From Sphingobacteriales bacterium (lineage in GTDB: Bacteria; Bacteroidota; Bacteroidia; Chitinophagales; UBA2359), in contig JADJTG010000013.1 in NCBI GenBank assembly GCA_016711285.1, positions 1 through 37,500 of the forward strand: 37,500 bases of DNA. The letters are read 5' to 3'. The notes beneath the pieces were generated by a model. The model did not search any database. It had not been told where the DNA came from and saw nothing but the letters and a program-made list of their open reading frames with translations. The first letter of the stretch is position 1, and every line of letters starts with the position of its first letter. The position numbers and the translations under genes were made by a program. Shown here one piece after another: positions 9,556 to 16,565 of the stretch.

Positions 9556-10938
9556 ATGGAAAAAATAGCAATAGCAGGAGCCGGATTAGTAGGTTCTTTA
9601 TTGTCTTTATATTTGGCAAAAGCCGGTTTTGAGGTGGACGTATATGAACGCCGCCCCGACAATCGCGGAGAAACGCAGGAGCGCGGACGCTCTATCAATT
9701 TGGCAATGAGCCAGCGCGGGTGGCTGGCACTGCAACAAATCGGTGCAGAAGATCATTTTGCACCTTTGGCAATACCGATGTACGGCAGAATGATACACTA
9801 CGAAAATGGCGAAACGGCGTTTCAGGCCTATGGGCAGGAAAGCGATGCCATCTACTCCATTTCAAGGGCGGCACTCAACCGCGAACTCGCCATTTTAGCC
9901 AGTCGCCACCCAAATGTGCGCTATCATTTTGATTCCCGCCTTTCGCACGTTGATTTAAAAAACAATATTTTTACCATAGAAAACACCCAAACGAAACAAA
10001 CTCTGCAAACACAGGCCGATGTTTCTTTTGCTGCCGATGGTGCTTTTTCGGCGGCGCGTTTGGAAATGATGTTTCAAAAAAGATTTGATTATACACAGGA
10101 TTATTTAGACCACGGCTACAAAGAATTACACATACCGCCTGCTGCTGATGGTTCGTGGCTATTGAAAAAAAATGCTCTGCATATTTGGCCTCGCCGCACT
10201 TTTATGCTCATCGCGCTGCCCAATACTGACGGCAGTTTTACTTGCACGCTTTTTTTAGCTTTTGACGGCGAAGATTCATTTGCCAACTTGCAAACCGAAG
10301 CACAAGTACAAGAATTTTTTAAAACTGAATTTCCTGATGCCACTGCGCTGATGCCTACGCTGCTGCACGACTTTTTCCATAATCCTACGGAGGCGTTGCT
10401 TACCGTGCGCTGCTATCCCTGGGTGCACGGCAATGTAGCTCTTATCGGCGATGCGGCGCACGCTATTGTACCTTTTTACGGGCAAGGTATGAACGCCGGA
10501 TTTGAAGATGTACGCATTCTAAACGATCTCATTGAGCAGCATCGCAGCCCTACCCACACCGACTGGCAGCGCATCTTGCAACAATACCAACAACTCCGCA
10601 AACCCGACGGCGATGCTATCGGCGAGTTGGCATTGCGCAATTTTGTAGAAATGCGCGACACCGTTGCCAACCCACGTTTTCAATTGCGCAAAAAAATAGA
10701 AAAATATCTGCACAGCCACTTTCCTGAACGTTTTACGCCGGCTTATTCTTTGGTTTCTTTTAGCCCGCAAGTGCGCTATTCGGAGGCATTGCGCCGCACC
10801 GATATTCAAAACCGACTTTTTGATAAGTGGCTGGATAATCCCAAGTTCGAAACCGACTTCGGGAATGGCAATATTGCCGACCTCGTGTTGCAAGCCTTTA
10901 TTGAAGAATACGAAAGTGCCGTAGCAGAAAAAGGATAA
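9556..10938 (+). CDS. kmo: Kynurenine 3-monooxygenase
   Basis: This 460-residue FAD enzyme hydroxylates L-kynurenine to 3-hydroxykynurenine with NADPH and O2, on the route from tryptophan to quinolinate/NAD or to catabolism. The N-terminal FAD motif is GAGLVG (residues 8-13), followed by YERRPDNR. The family block GRSINLAMSQRGWLAL comes next, then MYGRMIHYENG and SISRAALNRELA. The second FAD motif is LIGDAAHAIVPFYGQGMNAGFED (near residues 296-318). Length matches bacterial and eukaryotic KMO. No other kynurenine pathway gene is nearby. Divergent from the transketolase gene. Confidence 0.92.
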   Translation: MEKIAIAGAGLVGSLLSLYLAKAGFEVDVYERRPDNRGETQERGRSINLAMSQRGWLALQQIGAEDHFAPLAIPMYGRMIHYENGETAFQAYGQESDAIYSISRAALNRELAILASRHPNVRYHFDSRLSHVDLKNNIFTIENTQTKQTLQTQADVSFAADGAFSAARLEMMFQKRFDYTQDYLDHGYKELHIPPAADGSWLLKKNALHIWPRRTFMLIALPNTDGSFTCTLFLAFDGEDSFANLQTEAQVQEFFKTEFPDATALMPTLLHDFFHNPTEALLTVRCYPWVHGNVALIGDAAHAIVPFYGQGMNAGFEDVRILNDLIEQHRSPTHTDWQRILQQYQQLRKPDGDAIGELALRNFVEMRDTVANPRFQLRKKIEKYLHSHFPERFTPAYSLVSFSPQVRYSEALRRTDIQNRLFDKWLDNPKFETDFGNGNIADLVLQAFIEEYESAVAEKG

Positions 10939-11005
10939 GCAGCAACATTGAGGCTATATTTTTCTTTATTCAATTTATTTCTAACACAATAACAATCATT
11001 TTATT

Positions 11006-11314
11006 ATGGACAAAAGAATTCTTATCGGATTGGTTTTGGGCTTATTGGCAGGTTTGGTTCAATACTTTTTGTTTCCCAATGCCACCTCACTTAATATCAT
11101 TGTAAATGCAGTATTGGGTCTTATTATTGGATTTTCACATACCAGCAAGTTACCATTAAAGCATTTTGTGGTTGCACCGCTTATAGGTTTGATTTTATAT
11201 GCTGTATTAGCCATACAAAACAATACTGCTTGGTTAGATGAGCTGGCAACAGGTGCAATTTTCGGTTTATTAATAACTTATTTAGTATCATTATTAGGTA
11301 AAAAGATGGGGTAA
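11006..11314 (+). CDS. Small four-helix membrane protein, copy A of a paralogous pair
   Basis: I do not recognise a named family. The 102-residue protein is almost entirely hydrophobic, with about four predicted transmembrane segments (roughly residues 4-22, 28-46, 53-70 and 78-98). It begins MDKRILIGLV, has TSL then LG-LIGF after helix 1, a polar turn with PLKHF, and WLDELATGAIFGLLIT before the last helix. It is clearly paralogous to the protein at 12280-12582: the first 23 nucleotides of the two genes are identical and motifs align end to end. It starts 67 nt after kmo, but the AT-rich gap leaves it unclear whether they share a transcript. No catalytic residues are evident. Confidence 0.7.
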   Translation: MDKRILIGLVLGLLAGLVQYFLFPNATSLNIIVNAVLGLIIGFSHTSKLPLKHFVVAPLIGLILYAVLAIQNNTAWLDELATGAIFGLLITYLVSLLGKKMG

Positions 11315-11500
11315 ATAAGAAACATTACAGCCATAAAAATATTTTTAACATTAAAATATGATAATCAAAGCATTATGTTTTATAATAATTATACATATAT
11401 AAATAATAAATAATTATAATTAAACTAATTGCATAATACGAAGTCTAAATAACTGCTTTATTGTATTTTTTTAATCACAATTAAAAATAAATGATAGAAT

Positions 11501-12235
11501 ATGCCTGAAGAAAAAAAACGCAAAGGACTGTTTGAGGTACTCGGCGATATGGTAGAAAATATCCAAGACAAAGTGGAGGATATAACCCAAAGCGAGCAAA
11601 CTGAAAATAAAAATACCGAAACCCCAAAGCGAAAAGGTATCTTTGACATCTTCGGCAGTTCGGAAGAAAAGGAAGCACCTGTAGCTGAAAACAATAAAAC
11701 AGACGAAACTCCACCTAAACGGAAAGGGTTATTTGATGTATTCAGAAAAAAACAAGATGATGATACAGATGAGGAAGTAGATGAAAACAATAAGAAAGGC
11801 GAAGGCGGTCCAATGCGCCGTCGTGCCGAACAAAAACGGAATCAAGAAGCAGAGGAGGCGGATAATTCAACTTCAACTACAGATGATGATGACGATAACA
11901 AAAGAAGAGGCGGCGATTTTATTCCACCCGGACACCGCAAACAGCAGGAACGCCACGAAAGGCGTATGTCTGAAATTGAAGATAGATTTGAAGAGCGCAA
12001 GAGACAAATAGAAGAACGTTATCAGGAGCGTATGGCGCAAATTGAAGACAAACGCCGCGAAAAATCACATAAACATCACGACAAAGAATGGGAAAAAGAT
12101 AAAGATGACGAAGAGTTTGAAAGAGAAAAAGACGAAAAACTCAAAGAACGCCTGAAAGATTTGGCGGAAATGGAAAAGGAAATTCAAGAGAAAAAAAGAA
12201 AAATTCAAGAAGAATTAGATAGAGATGATGCCTAA
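11501..12235 (+). CDS. Highly charged cytoplasmic protein with three KRKG[LI]F[DE] motifs and a coiled coil
   Basis: The 244-residue protein matches no family I know. It has no signal peptide or transmembrane helix. The N-terminal third carries three copies of a nonapeptide, KRKGLFEVL, KRKGIFDIF and KRKGLFDVF (starting at residues 6, 43 and 73), separated by acidic Ser/Thr/Glu/Asn-rich linkers. The middle (about 83-140) is disordered-looking and contains a run of Asp. The C-terminal part (about 145-240) is nearly all Glu, Lys, Arg, Asp and Gln with hydrophobic residues at heptad-like spacing, so a long charged helix or coiled coil is likely. The basic-hydrophobic repeats could be docking motifs for a partner or membrane contacts; this is inference. 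It lies between two paralogous small membrane protein genes. Confidence 0.7.
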   Translation: MPEEKKRKGLFEVLGDMVENIQDKVEDITQSEQTENKNTETPKRKGIFDIFGSSEEKEAPVAENNKTDETPPKRKGLFDVFRKKQDDDTDEEVDENNKKGEGGPMRRRAEQKRNQEAEEADNSTSTTDDDDDNKRRGGDFIPPGHRKQQERHERRMSEIEDRFEERKRQIEERYQERMAQIEDKRREKSHKHHDKEWEKDKDDEEFEREKDEKLKERLKDLAEMEKEIQEKKRKIQEELDRDDA

Positions 12236-12279
12236 AAACCTCATTAATATTATTCATTAACCAAAACAAAAATTAAGTT

Positions 12280-12582
12280 ATGGACAAAAGAATTCTTATC
12301 GGCTTAGTGTCGGGTTTGATTTTAGGAGCTATTGAAATGTTTGCTTTCAACGGCGGCACTTCTTTGTTAATTATTCCTGCCTTATTGGGCGGGCTTATCG
12401 GGTTTTTATTTACTACCTCTATTCCGCTCAATCGCTATGTACTGGGAGCTATTGCGGGAGCGGTTTTTTTTATTGCTATTGCTGCTCAATCAGGGCTCTG
12501 GTTAGATGATATTGTAACAGGTGCTATTACAGGGCTGCTGATTACGTTTATCACCGGACTTGTAGGCAGCAAACTCAAATAA
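12280..12582 (+). CDS. Small four-helix membrane protein, copy B of a paralogous pair
   Basis: The 100-residue hydrophobic protein is a paralogue of the one at 11006-11314. Shared features are MDKRILIGLV at the start, TSL, LGG-LIGF, IPL after helix 2, AI before WLD, and TGAI-GLLIT in the last helix, ending with a short basic tail. The copies differ at most other positions, so the duplication is not recent, although the first 23 nucleotides are identical. It starts 44 nt after the charged coiled-coil gene, and the lipoprotein gene follows after 7 nt, so at least these last two are probably co-transcribed. The function is unknown. Confidence 0.7.
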   Translation: MDKRILIGLVSGLILGAIEMFAFNGGTSLLIIPALLGGLIGFLFTTSIPLNRYVLGAIAGAVFFIAIAAQSGLWLDDIVTGAITGLLITFITGLVGSKLK

Positions 12583-12589
12583 AACACAC

Positions 12590-13168
12590 ATGTTACAAAA
12601 ACAACAAAAACACAGGTTGCTGTTATCAATAATAGTTGCCTGCTGTTTTTTAATCGCTTGGGCAGCCTGCAAAAGCGGCGGCGATAATGCCGCTACCAAA
12701 ACTGATAGCACTTCTACCGCCGCCGTCACTGCACCACCGAATAATCCGGCAACACCTTCGGCAAATTTAAGCAATTTGTTTAGCCCCAACGAGGGTGTAT
12801 TGCGTGGTATAGATTTTAGAGACAATAGAGAACAAATTTCTCAAAAGGAAAATGAAGACAATGCCACCAAATCTACCGCTAATAGCTTGCTCTATTCTGT
12901 AGATTTGGCTAATACTGATTTTTCCGACATTCGCTACGAATTTGATGCAACAAAAAACCTCAAAAAAATAGAAGTGGATATTTTTTGTAAATCATCTTCG
13001 GCAGCAAAAGATTACCATAAAGCATTGACAGATTTTTTTGATAAAAAATACAAAAAACGCTCTCAGCTTTGGGAAGGTAGCGAAGCCGGAACAACTTATA
13101 CCATCTATTCCAAATTGATAAATGATAGCGGATCTTCAGGTGTTTATATTGTTTGGGAAAAGATTTAA
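12590..13168 (+). CDS. Putative lipoprotein of unknown function
   Basis: The 192-residue protein begins with a basic stretch (MLQKQQKHR) and a hydrophobic helix ending in AWAAC, so Cys27 is the likely lipidated residue. An earlier VAC at Cys18 also fits a lipobox. A low-complexity Thr/Ala/Pro/Asn linker (about residues 35-60) follows. A compact C-terminal domain (about 95-192) contains YSVDLANTDFSDIRYEFD, IEVDIFCKSSSAAKDY and a final VYIVWEKI strand. I know no family for it. The ATG is 7 nt after the preceding membrane protein gene, which suggests translational coupling. It probably sits in the periplasm anchored to a membrane. Confidence 0.7.
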   Translation: MLQKQQKHRLLLSIIVACCFLIAWAACKSGGDNAATKTDSTSTAAVTAPPNNPATPSANLSNLFSPNEGVLRGIDFRDNREQISQKENEDNATKSTANSLLYSVDLANTDFSDIRYEFDATKNLKKIEVDIFCKSSSAAKDYHKALTDFFDKKYKKRSQLWEGSEAGTTYTIYSKLINDSGSSGVYIVWEKI

Positions 13169-13254
13169 CGTTTTTATTTTAAACCTTTTTCTTCATTGTG
13201 CTATCCAAAGCAATCAGATGTTTATCTAATTTTTAACATTCTATTTTTAAAAAA

Positions 13255-13737
13255 ATGAAAAAAACTATTGCTTTATTCTTATTCATACTTTTAACAAGTA
13301 TAAATACTTACGCACAATCTGATGCCGTAAAACAAGCACAAGTTGAGCGTGAAAAAGCAAAGCGAGAAGCTGAAGCTGAACGTGAAAAATCTAAAAAAGA
13401 AGCAGAGAAAGAACGAGATAAAGCAAAAAAAGAAGCCGAAGCTGAACGCGAAGCCGACAAAGAAAGAGCCGAAGCCGAACGCGAAGCTGACAAAGAAAGA
13501 ACTGAAGCCGAACGCGAAGCCGACAAAGAAAGAGCCGAAGCCAAACGCGAAGCTGACAAAGAAAGAACTAAAGCCGAACGCGAAGCCGACAAAGAAAGGA
13601 GAGAAGTTGAAAAAGAAGAACGAGAAAAAGAAAAGGAGAAGGACAAAGAAGATAAAGGAGGAAAAGATAAACAAGACAAAGGAGGAAAGGGAAAAATACC
13701 AACGCAAAGAGGTAATAGCGGAAAAAATCTAAAATAA
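13255..13737 (+). CDS. Secreted charged single-helix repeat protein
   Basis: The 160-residue protein starts with a clear signal peptide (MKKTIALFLFILLTSINTYAQ, processed after AQ). The rest is almost only Glu, Lys, Arg, Ala and Asp. Residues of about 60-120 repeat a 10-residue unit of the type EADKERAEAE, with Ala and Thr alternating to give a 20-residue higher period. Such i to i+4 Glu-Lys/Arg patterning is typical of stable single alpha-helices or long coiled coils. The tail is Lys/Gly/Asp-rich and ends NSGKNLK. No enzyme motif is present. It could be a periplasmic spacer or scaffold, or bind a polyanion; this is inference. It is the last gene of the cassette before an IS remnant. Confidence 0.7.
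   Translation: MKKTIALFLFILLTSINTYAQSDAVKQAQVEREKAKREAEAEREKSKKEAEKERDKAKKEAEAEREADKERAEAEREADKERTEAEREADKERAEAKREADKERTKAEREADKERREVEKEEREKEKEKDKEDKGGKDKQDKGGKGKIPTQRGNSGKNLK
13437..13600 (+). repeat. In-frame 30/60-bp tandem repeat
   Basis: About five copies of a 30-nt unit around GAAGCCGACAAAGAAAGA occur in frame inside the secreted helix-repeat gene. Alternate units are more alike (GCC then ACT after AAAGAAAGA), giving a 60-nt higher-order repeat. It probably expands and contracts by slippage without changing the frame. Confidence 0.75.
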
Positions 13738-13754
13738 AAAACCTCGCACTCATC

Positions 13755-14661
13755 TTATAATAGACCTCTTTCATAATAGGACAAAAAGAGAATAAAATTG
13801 TAACTTATATTGGATAAGATGGACAGAAATAAGACATAAAAAGCCGAAGGTATTTAAACGGCTGGTAGGAGTAAACTGCGATTTGTTTCGGGAGATGGTT
13901 TCGGTGGTAAAAACACCCAAAACAGTATCTACTCATAAGATTACAGGAGGTAGAAGGGGTCGGAAACCCAAGTTATGCTGTGAGGATGAGGTGCTTATGT
14001 TGCTGAGTATTACAGGGAGTACCGAATATTCCTGCACATTTCAGCGGATTATGGAATAAGCGAAGCACAATGCTGGCGGATAATAACAAAGATAGAAAAG
14101 GTTTTGCTGCAAGACAAGCGGTTTCATTTACCGGGCAAAAAGCGTTTGCTGGAGGATAATAATTTTGAGGTAATTTTGGTTGATGTTTCGGATAGTCCGA
14201 TAGAGCGTCCCAAAAAAACAGCGCAAATATTATTCAGGGAAAAAGAAGCGACATACACTGAAGAGTCAGGTTGTGGTAGAAAAAGAGTAAAAGATTATCT
14301 GTGTAGCGAGTTGTGGGGGAAGAAAACACGACTACAAGCTATTTAAAGAGAGCAAAACGCGGTTTTTACCCGAAAACCAAGTAGAGGTAGATACCGGTTA
14401 TCAAGGTTTGCAAAAGACCCATAAGCATACCAAAATATCCAAAAAGAGAAGTAAGAAGCACGCACGCACTAACGAAGACCGATAAATTGATGAATAGAGC
14501 CATTTCTGCCAGTAGAGTCCAAGTAGAAAATGTGATAAGGACTATGAAAATATTCAGAATCTTAGCTGAAAAATACCGATGCAGGAGAAAGAGGTTCTTC
14601 TTAAGACTAAATTTAATTGCAGCTATTTGTAACTACCTATTATGAAAGAGATCTATTATAA
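13755..14661 (+). mobile_element. IS5-family insertion sequence, degenerate
   Basis: The element is bounded by a 26-bp inverted repeat with a single mismatch (13755-13780 and 14636-14661), which includes TAGACCTCTTTCATAATAGG. The outermost TTATAA of each arm is itself palindromic, so terminus and target duplication cannot be separated. The interior encodes a DDE transposase related to IS5-family members. The total of about 907 bp suits that family. It lies just after the 11006-13737 cassette and upstream of the FAD dehydrogenase gene. Confidence 0.8.
13819..14645 (+). pseudogene. IS5-family DDE transposase, inactivated
   Basis: Blocks in the correct order but different frames are FKRLVGVNCDLFREMVSVV, GRRGRKPKL, YGISEAQCWRIITKIEKVLL, RFHLPGKKRLLEDNNFEVILVDVSDSPIERPKK, YYSGKKKRHTLKSQVVVEKE, VDTGYQGLQK, and VENVIRTMKIFRILAEKYR. 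The DDE triad can be placed at the Asp of ILVDVSD, the Asp of VDTGYQG and the Glu of VENVI. The reading breaks just after the ATG, after FQRIM, after SPIERPKK, at an in-frame TAA after VVVEKE, and again near 14480. Some IS5 groups use one programmed frameshift, but a stop codon plus several shifts means this copy is dead. The stop codon lies inside the right terminal repeat, as is common in this family. Confidence 0.8.
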
Positions 14662-14740
14662 AAAATATTCATTTTGAGGCAATTTAATATTTGAAAAATC
14701 ATAGCTTCATCTCCTGATTTTATTTCTGAAAATATACTTG

Positions 14741-14775
14741 CAACACCTTCTGTCTTTAATAGACAGAAGGTGTTG
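14741..14775. other. Perfect 14-bp inverted repeat upstream of the FAD dehydrogenase gene
   Basis: CAACACCTTCTGTC (14741-14754) pairs with 14762-14775 around a 7-nt loop. There is no T-tract on either side, so it is not a standard intrinsic terminator. It ends 44 nt before the ATG at 14820. It could be a transcription end after the IS, an operator, or a leader hairpin; the sequence does not decide. Confidence 0.5.
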
Positions 14776-14819
14776 CGGTATAATAAACAATGTTTGGGCT
14801 AAAATTTTATCTTTGTGCT

Positions 14820-16385
14820 ATGCCCCAAAATTTTGAAATTTCTGTTTTGCCCGATGTTGCTGCCAACACAGATCTCTTGCGCCCTGCCCTCGCCCGCAAG
14901 TATGCCCTTGCTGCCGACCATATCGCCTATATTCAAATACAACGCCGTTCTATTGATGCCCGCCAAAATCCGGTGAAAGTATTGCTGCGCGGTATTATTT
15001 ATTTTTTGGGCGAAAATGTACTCCCTCCCGAAAATGCACTTACTTTTCAGTTTGACCATTCTGTGGCAAATGTGCCACATACCTGTGTGGTAATTGGGGC
15101 AGGTCCTGCCGGATTGTTCGCCGCACTTCGCCTGATAGAATTGGGCATAAGACCTCTTGTGCTGGAAAGAGGGAAAAATGTACGCGACCGCCGCCGCGAT
15201 TTGGCACTGCTCAACCGCGAGCATATAGTCAATAGCAACAGCAACTACTGCTTTGGCGAAGGCGGTGCAGGTACTTATTCCGATGGAAAACTCTACACAC
15301 GCTCCGACAAACGCGGCAATATTCGCCGTGTACTCGAAATTTTGGTACTCCACGGTGCTAAACCCGATATTTTGATAGATGCCCACCCGCATATCGGCAC
15401 CAATAAATTGCCGCAGGTGATTACCGCCATTCGAGAGCGCATAGAAGCTGCCGGCGGAGCGGTGCTTTTTCATCAAAAAGTGACGGATTTTGACGTGCAG
15501 TCGGGTGCTCTGCAAGCCGTTATTACCGAAAGCGGCGAGCGTTTTGAAGCGCGTGCCGCCATTCTTGCCACCGGACATTCGGCACGCGATATTTTTTATT
15601 TGCTGCATCAGAAAAAAATACAAATCATTGCCAAACCCTTCGCTTTGGGCGTGCGCATTGAGCACCCCCAAACCTTAATAGACCATATTCAATATCATAC
15701 TCCAAAACGCAATGAACATTTGCCGCCTGCTTCGTATAGTTTGGTGCAGCAGGCTGCCGAGCGTGGTGTTTATTCTTTTTGTATGTGCCCGGGTGGCATT
15801 ATTGCGCCTTGCGCCACACAACCAGAAGAAATCGTAACCAACGGCTGGTCGCCTTCGCGGCGCAATAATCCTTTTGCCAATTCGGGTTTGGTGGTGGAGA
15901 TTCGCTTGGAGGACATGAAAGATTTTGAACAACAAGGGGCTTTGCAGGCACTTGCTTATCAGCAGGCAGTTGAACAGGCAGCGTGGCGAGCCGGCGGACG
16001 GCGGCAAAGTGCACCGGCGCAGCGCGTAACCGATTTTTTACAAAAACGTGTATCGCCCGACTTACCCGAGTGTTCTTATCAGCCGGGTATTGTAAGTGCC
16101 GATTTAGATGCAGTGTTACCTGCTGCCGTCGGTGGTCGCTTGCGCGAAGCTTTGCATTTTTTTGGTAAAAAAATGAAAGGCTACCTCACCCGCGAAGCTG
16201 TATTGGTGGGCGTAGAAAGCCGCACTTCTTCGCCGGTGCGTATTCCGCGCGATACTGTTTCTTTGCAGCACCCGCAGGTGCAGGGGCTGTTTCCTTGCGG
16301 AGAAGGGGCAGGCTATGCCGGTGGCATTATATCGGCGGCTATTGATGGCGAGCGTTGCGCAGAGGCAGTGGCGCGTATGCTTTAA
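14820..16385 (+). CDS. FAD-dependent dehydrogenase (COG2509-type)
   Basis: The 521-residue protein has an N-terminal domain (about 1-85) with ALAADHIAYIQIQRRSIDARQNP, then a dinucleotide-binding motif VIGAGPAGLFAALRL near residue 91. It continues with LERGKNVRDRRRDLA, CFGEGGAGTYSDGKLYTR, and RAAILATGHSARDIFYLL. The C-terminal part has VSLQHPQVQGLFPCGEGAGYAGGIISAAIDG, which closes the FAD site. This is the widespread uncharacterised family annotated as NAD(P)/FAD-dependent oxidoreductase, whose substrate is unknown to me. The start at 14820 (MPQNFEISVLPD) is preferred over the upstream frame start at 14790 because it matches the family N-terminus. Confidence 0.85.
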   Translation: MPQNFEISVLPDVAANTDLLRPALARKYALAADHIAYIQIQRRSIDARQNPVKVLLRGIIYFLGENVLPPENALTFQFDHSVANVPHTCVVIGAGPAGLFAALRLIELGIRPLVLERGKNVRDRRRDLALLNREHIVNSNSNYCFGEGGAGTYSDGKLYTRSDKRGNIRRVLEILVLHGAKPDILIDAHPHIGTNKLPQVITAIRERIEAAGGAVLFHQKVTDFDVQSGALQAVITESGERFEARAAILATGHSARDIFYLLHQKKIQIIAKPFALGVRIEHPQTLIDHIQYHTPKRNEHLPPASYSLVQQAAERGVYSFCMCPGGIIAPCATQPEEIVTNGWSPSRRNNPFANSGLVVEIRLEDMKDFEQQGALQALAYQQAVEQAAWRAGGRRQSAPAQRVTDFLQKRVSPDLPECSYQPGIVSADLDAVLPAAVGGRLREALHFFGKKMKGYLTREAVLVGVESRTSSPVRIPRDTVSLQHPQVQGLFPCGEGAGYAGGIISAAIDGERCAEAVARML

Positions 16386-16565
16386 AAACCACCTGTGTGG
16401 TAAGTAAGTATATTTAAAGCAAAATATATAGAAAATAGTTGTGTAGTGCCGATGAAATTAAAATAAAATCTGCACAATAAGTGACTTTTAAATAATGCTT
16501 TCGTTATTAAAGTTATATATTTAATTATCAATTTTTGTCGTTTTTATTTTTATATTTTTTAGTGC

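Noticed and set aside
13437..13600. CRISPR or satellite repeat
   Set aside because: Tandem 30-nt units without spacers, in frame in a secreted protein gene.
14793..14815. TTTG and TATCTTTG as a promoter of the FAD dehydrogenase
   Set aside because: Spacer of 11 nt instead of about 19-21, and the -7 box nearly touches the start codon.
14799..15671. 290-codon minus-strand ORF
   Set aside because: Shadow of the FAD dehydrogenase gene; no recognisable motif.
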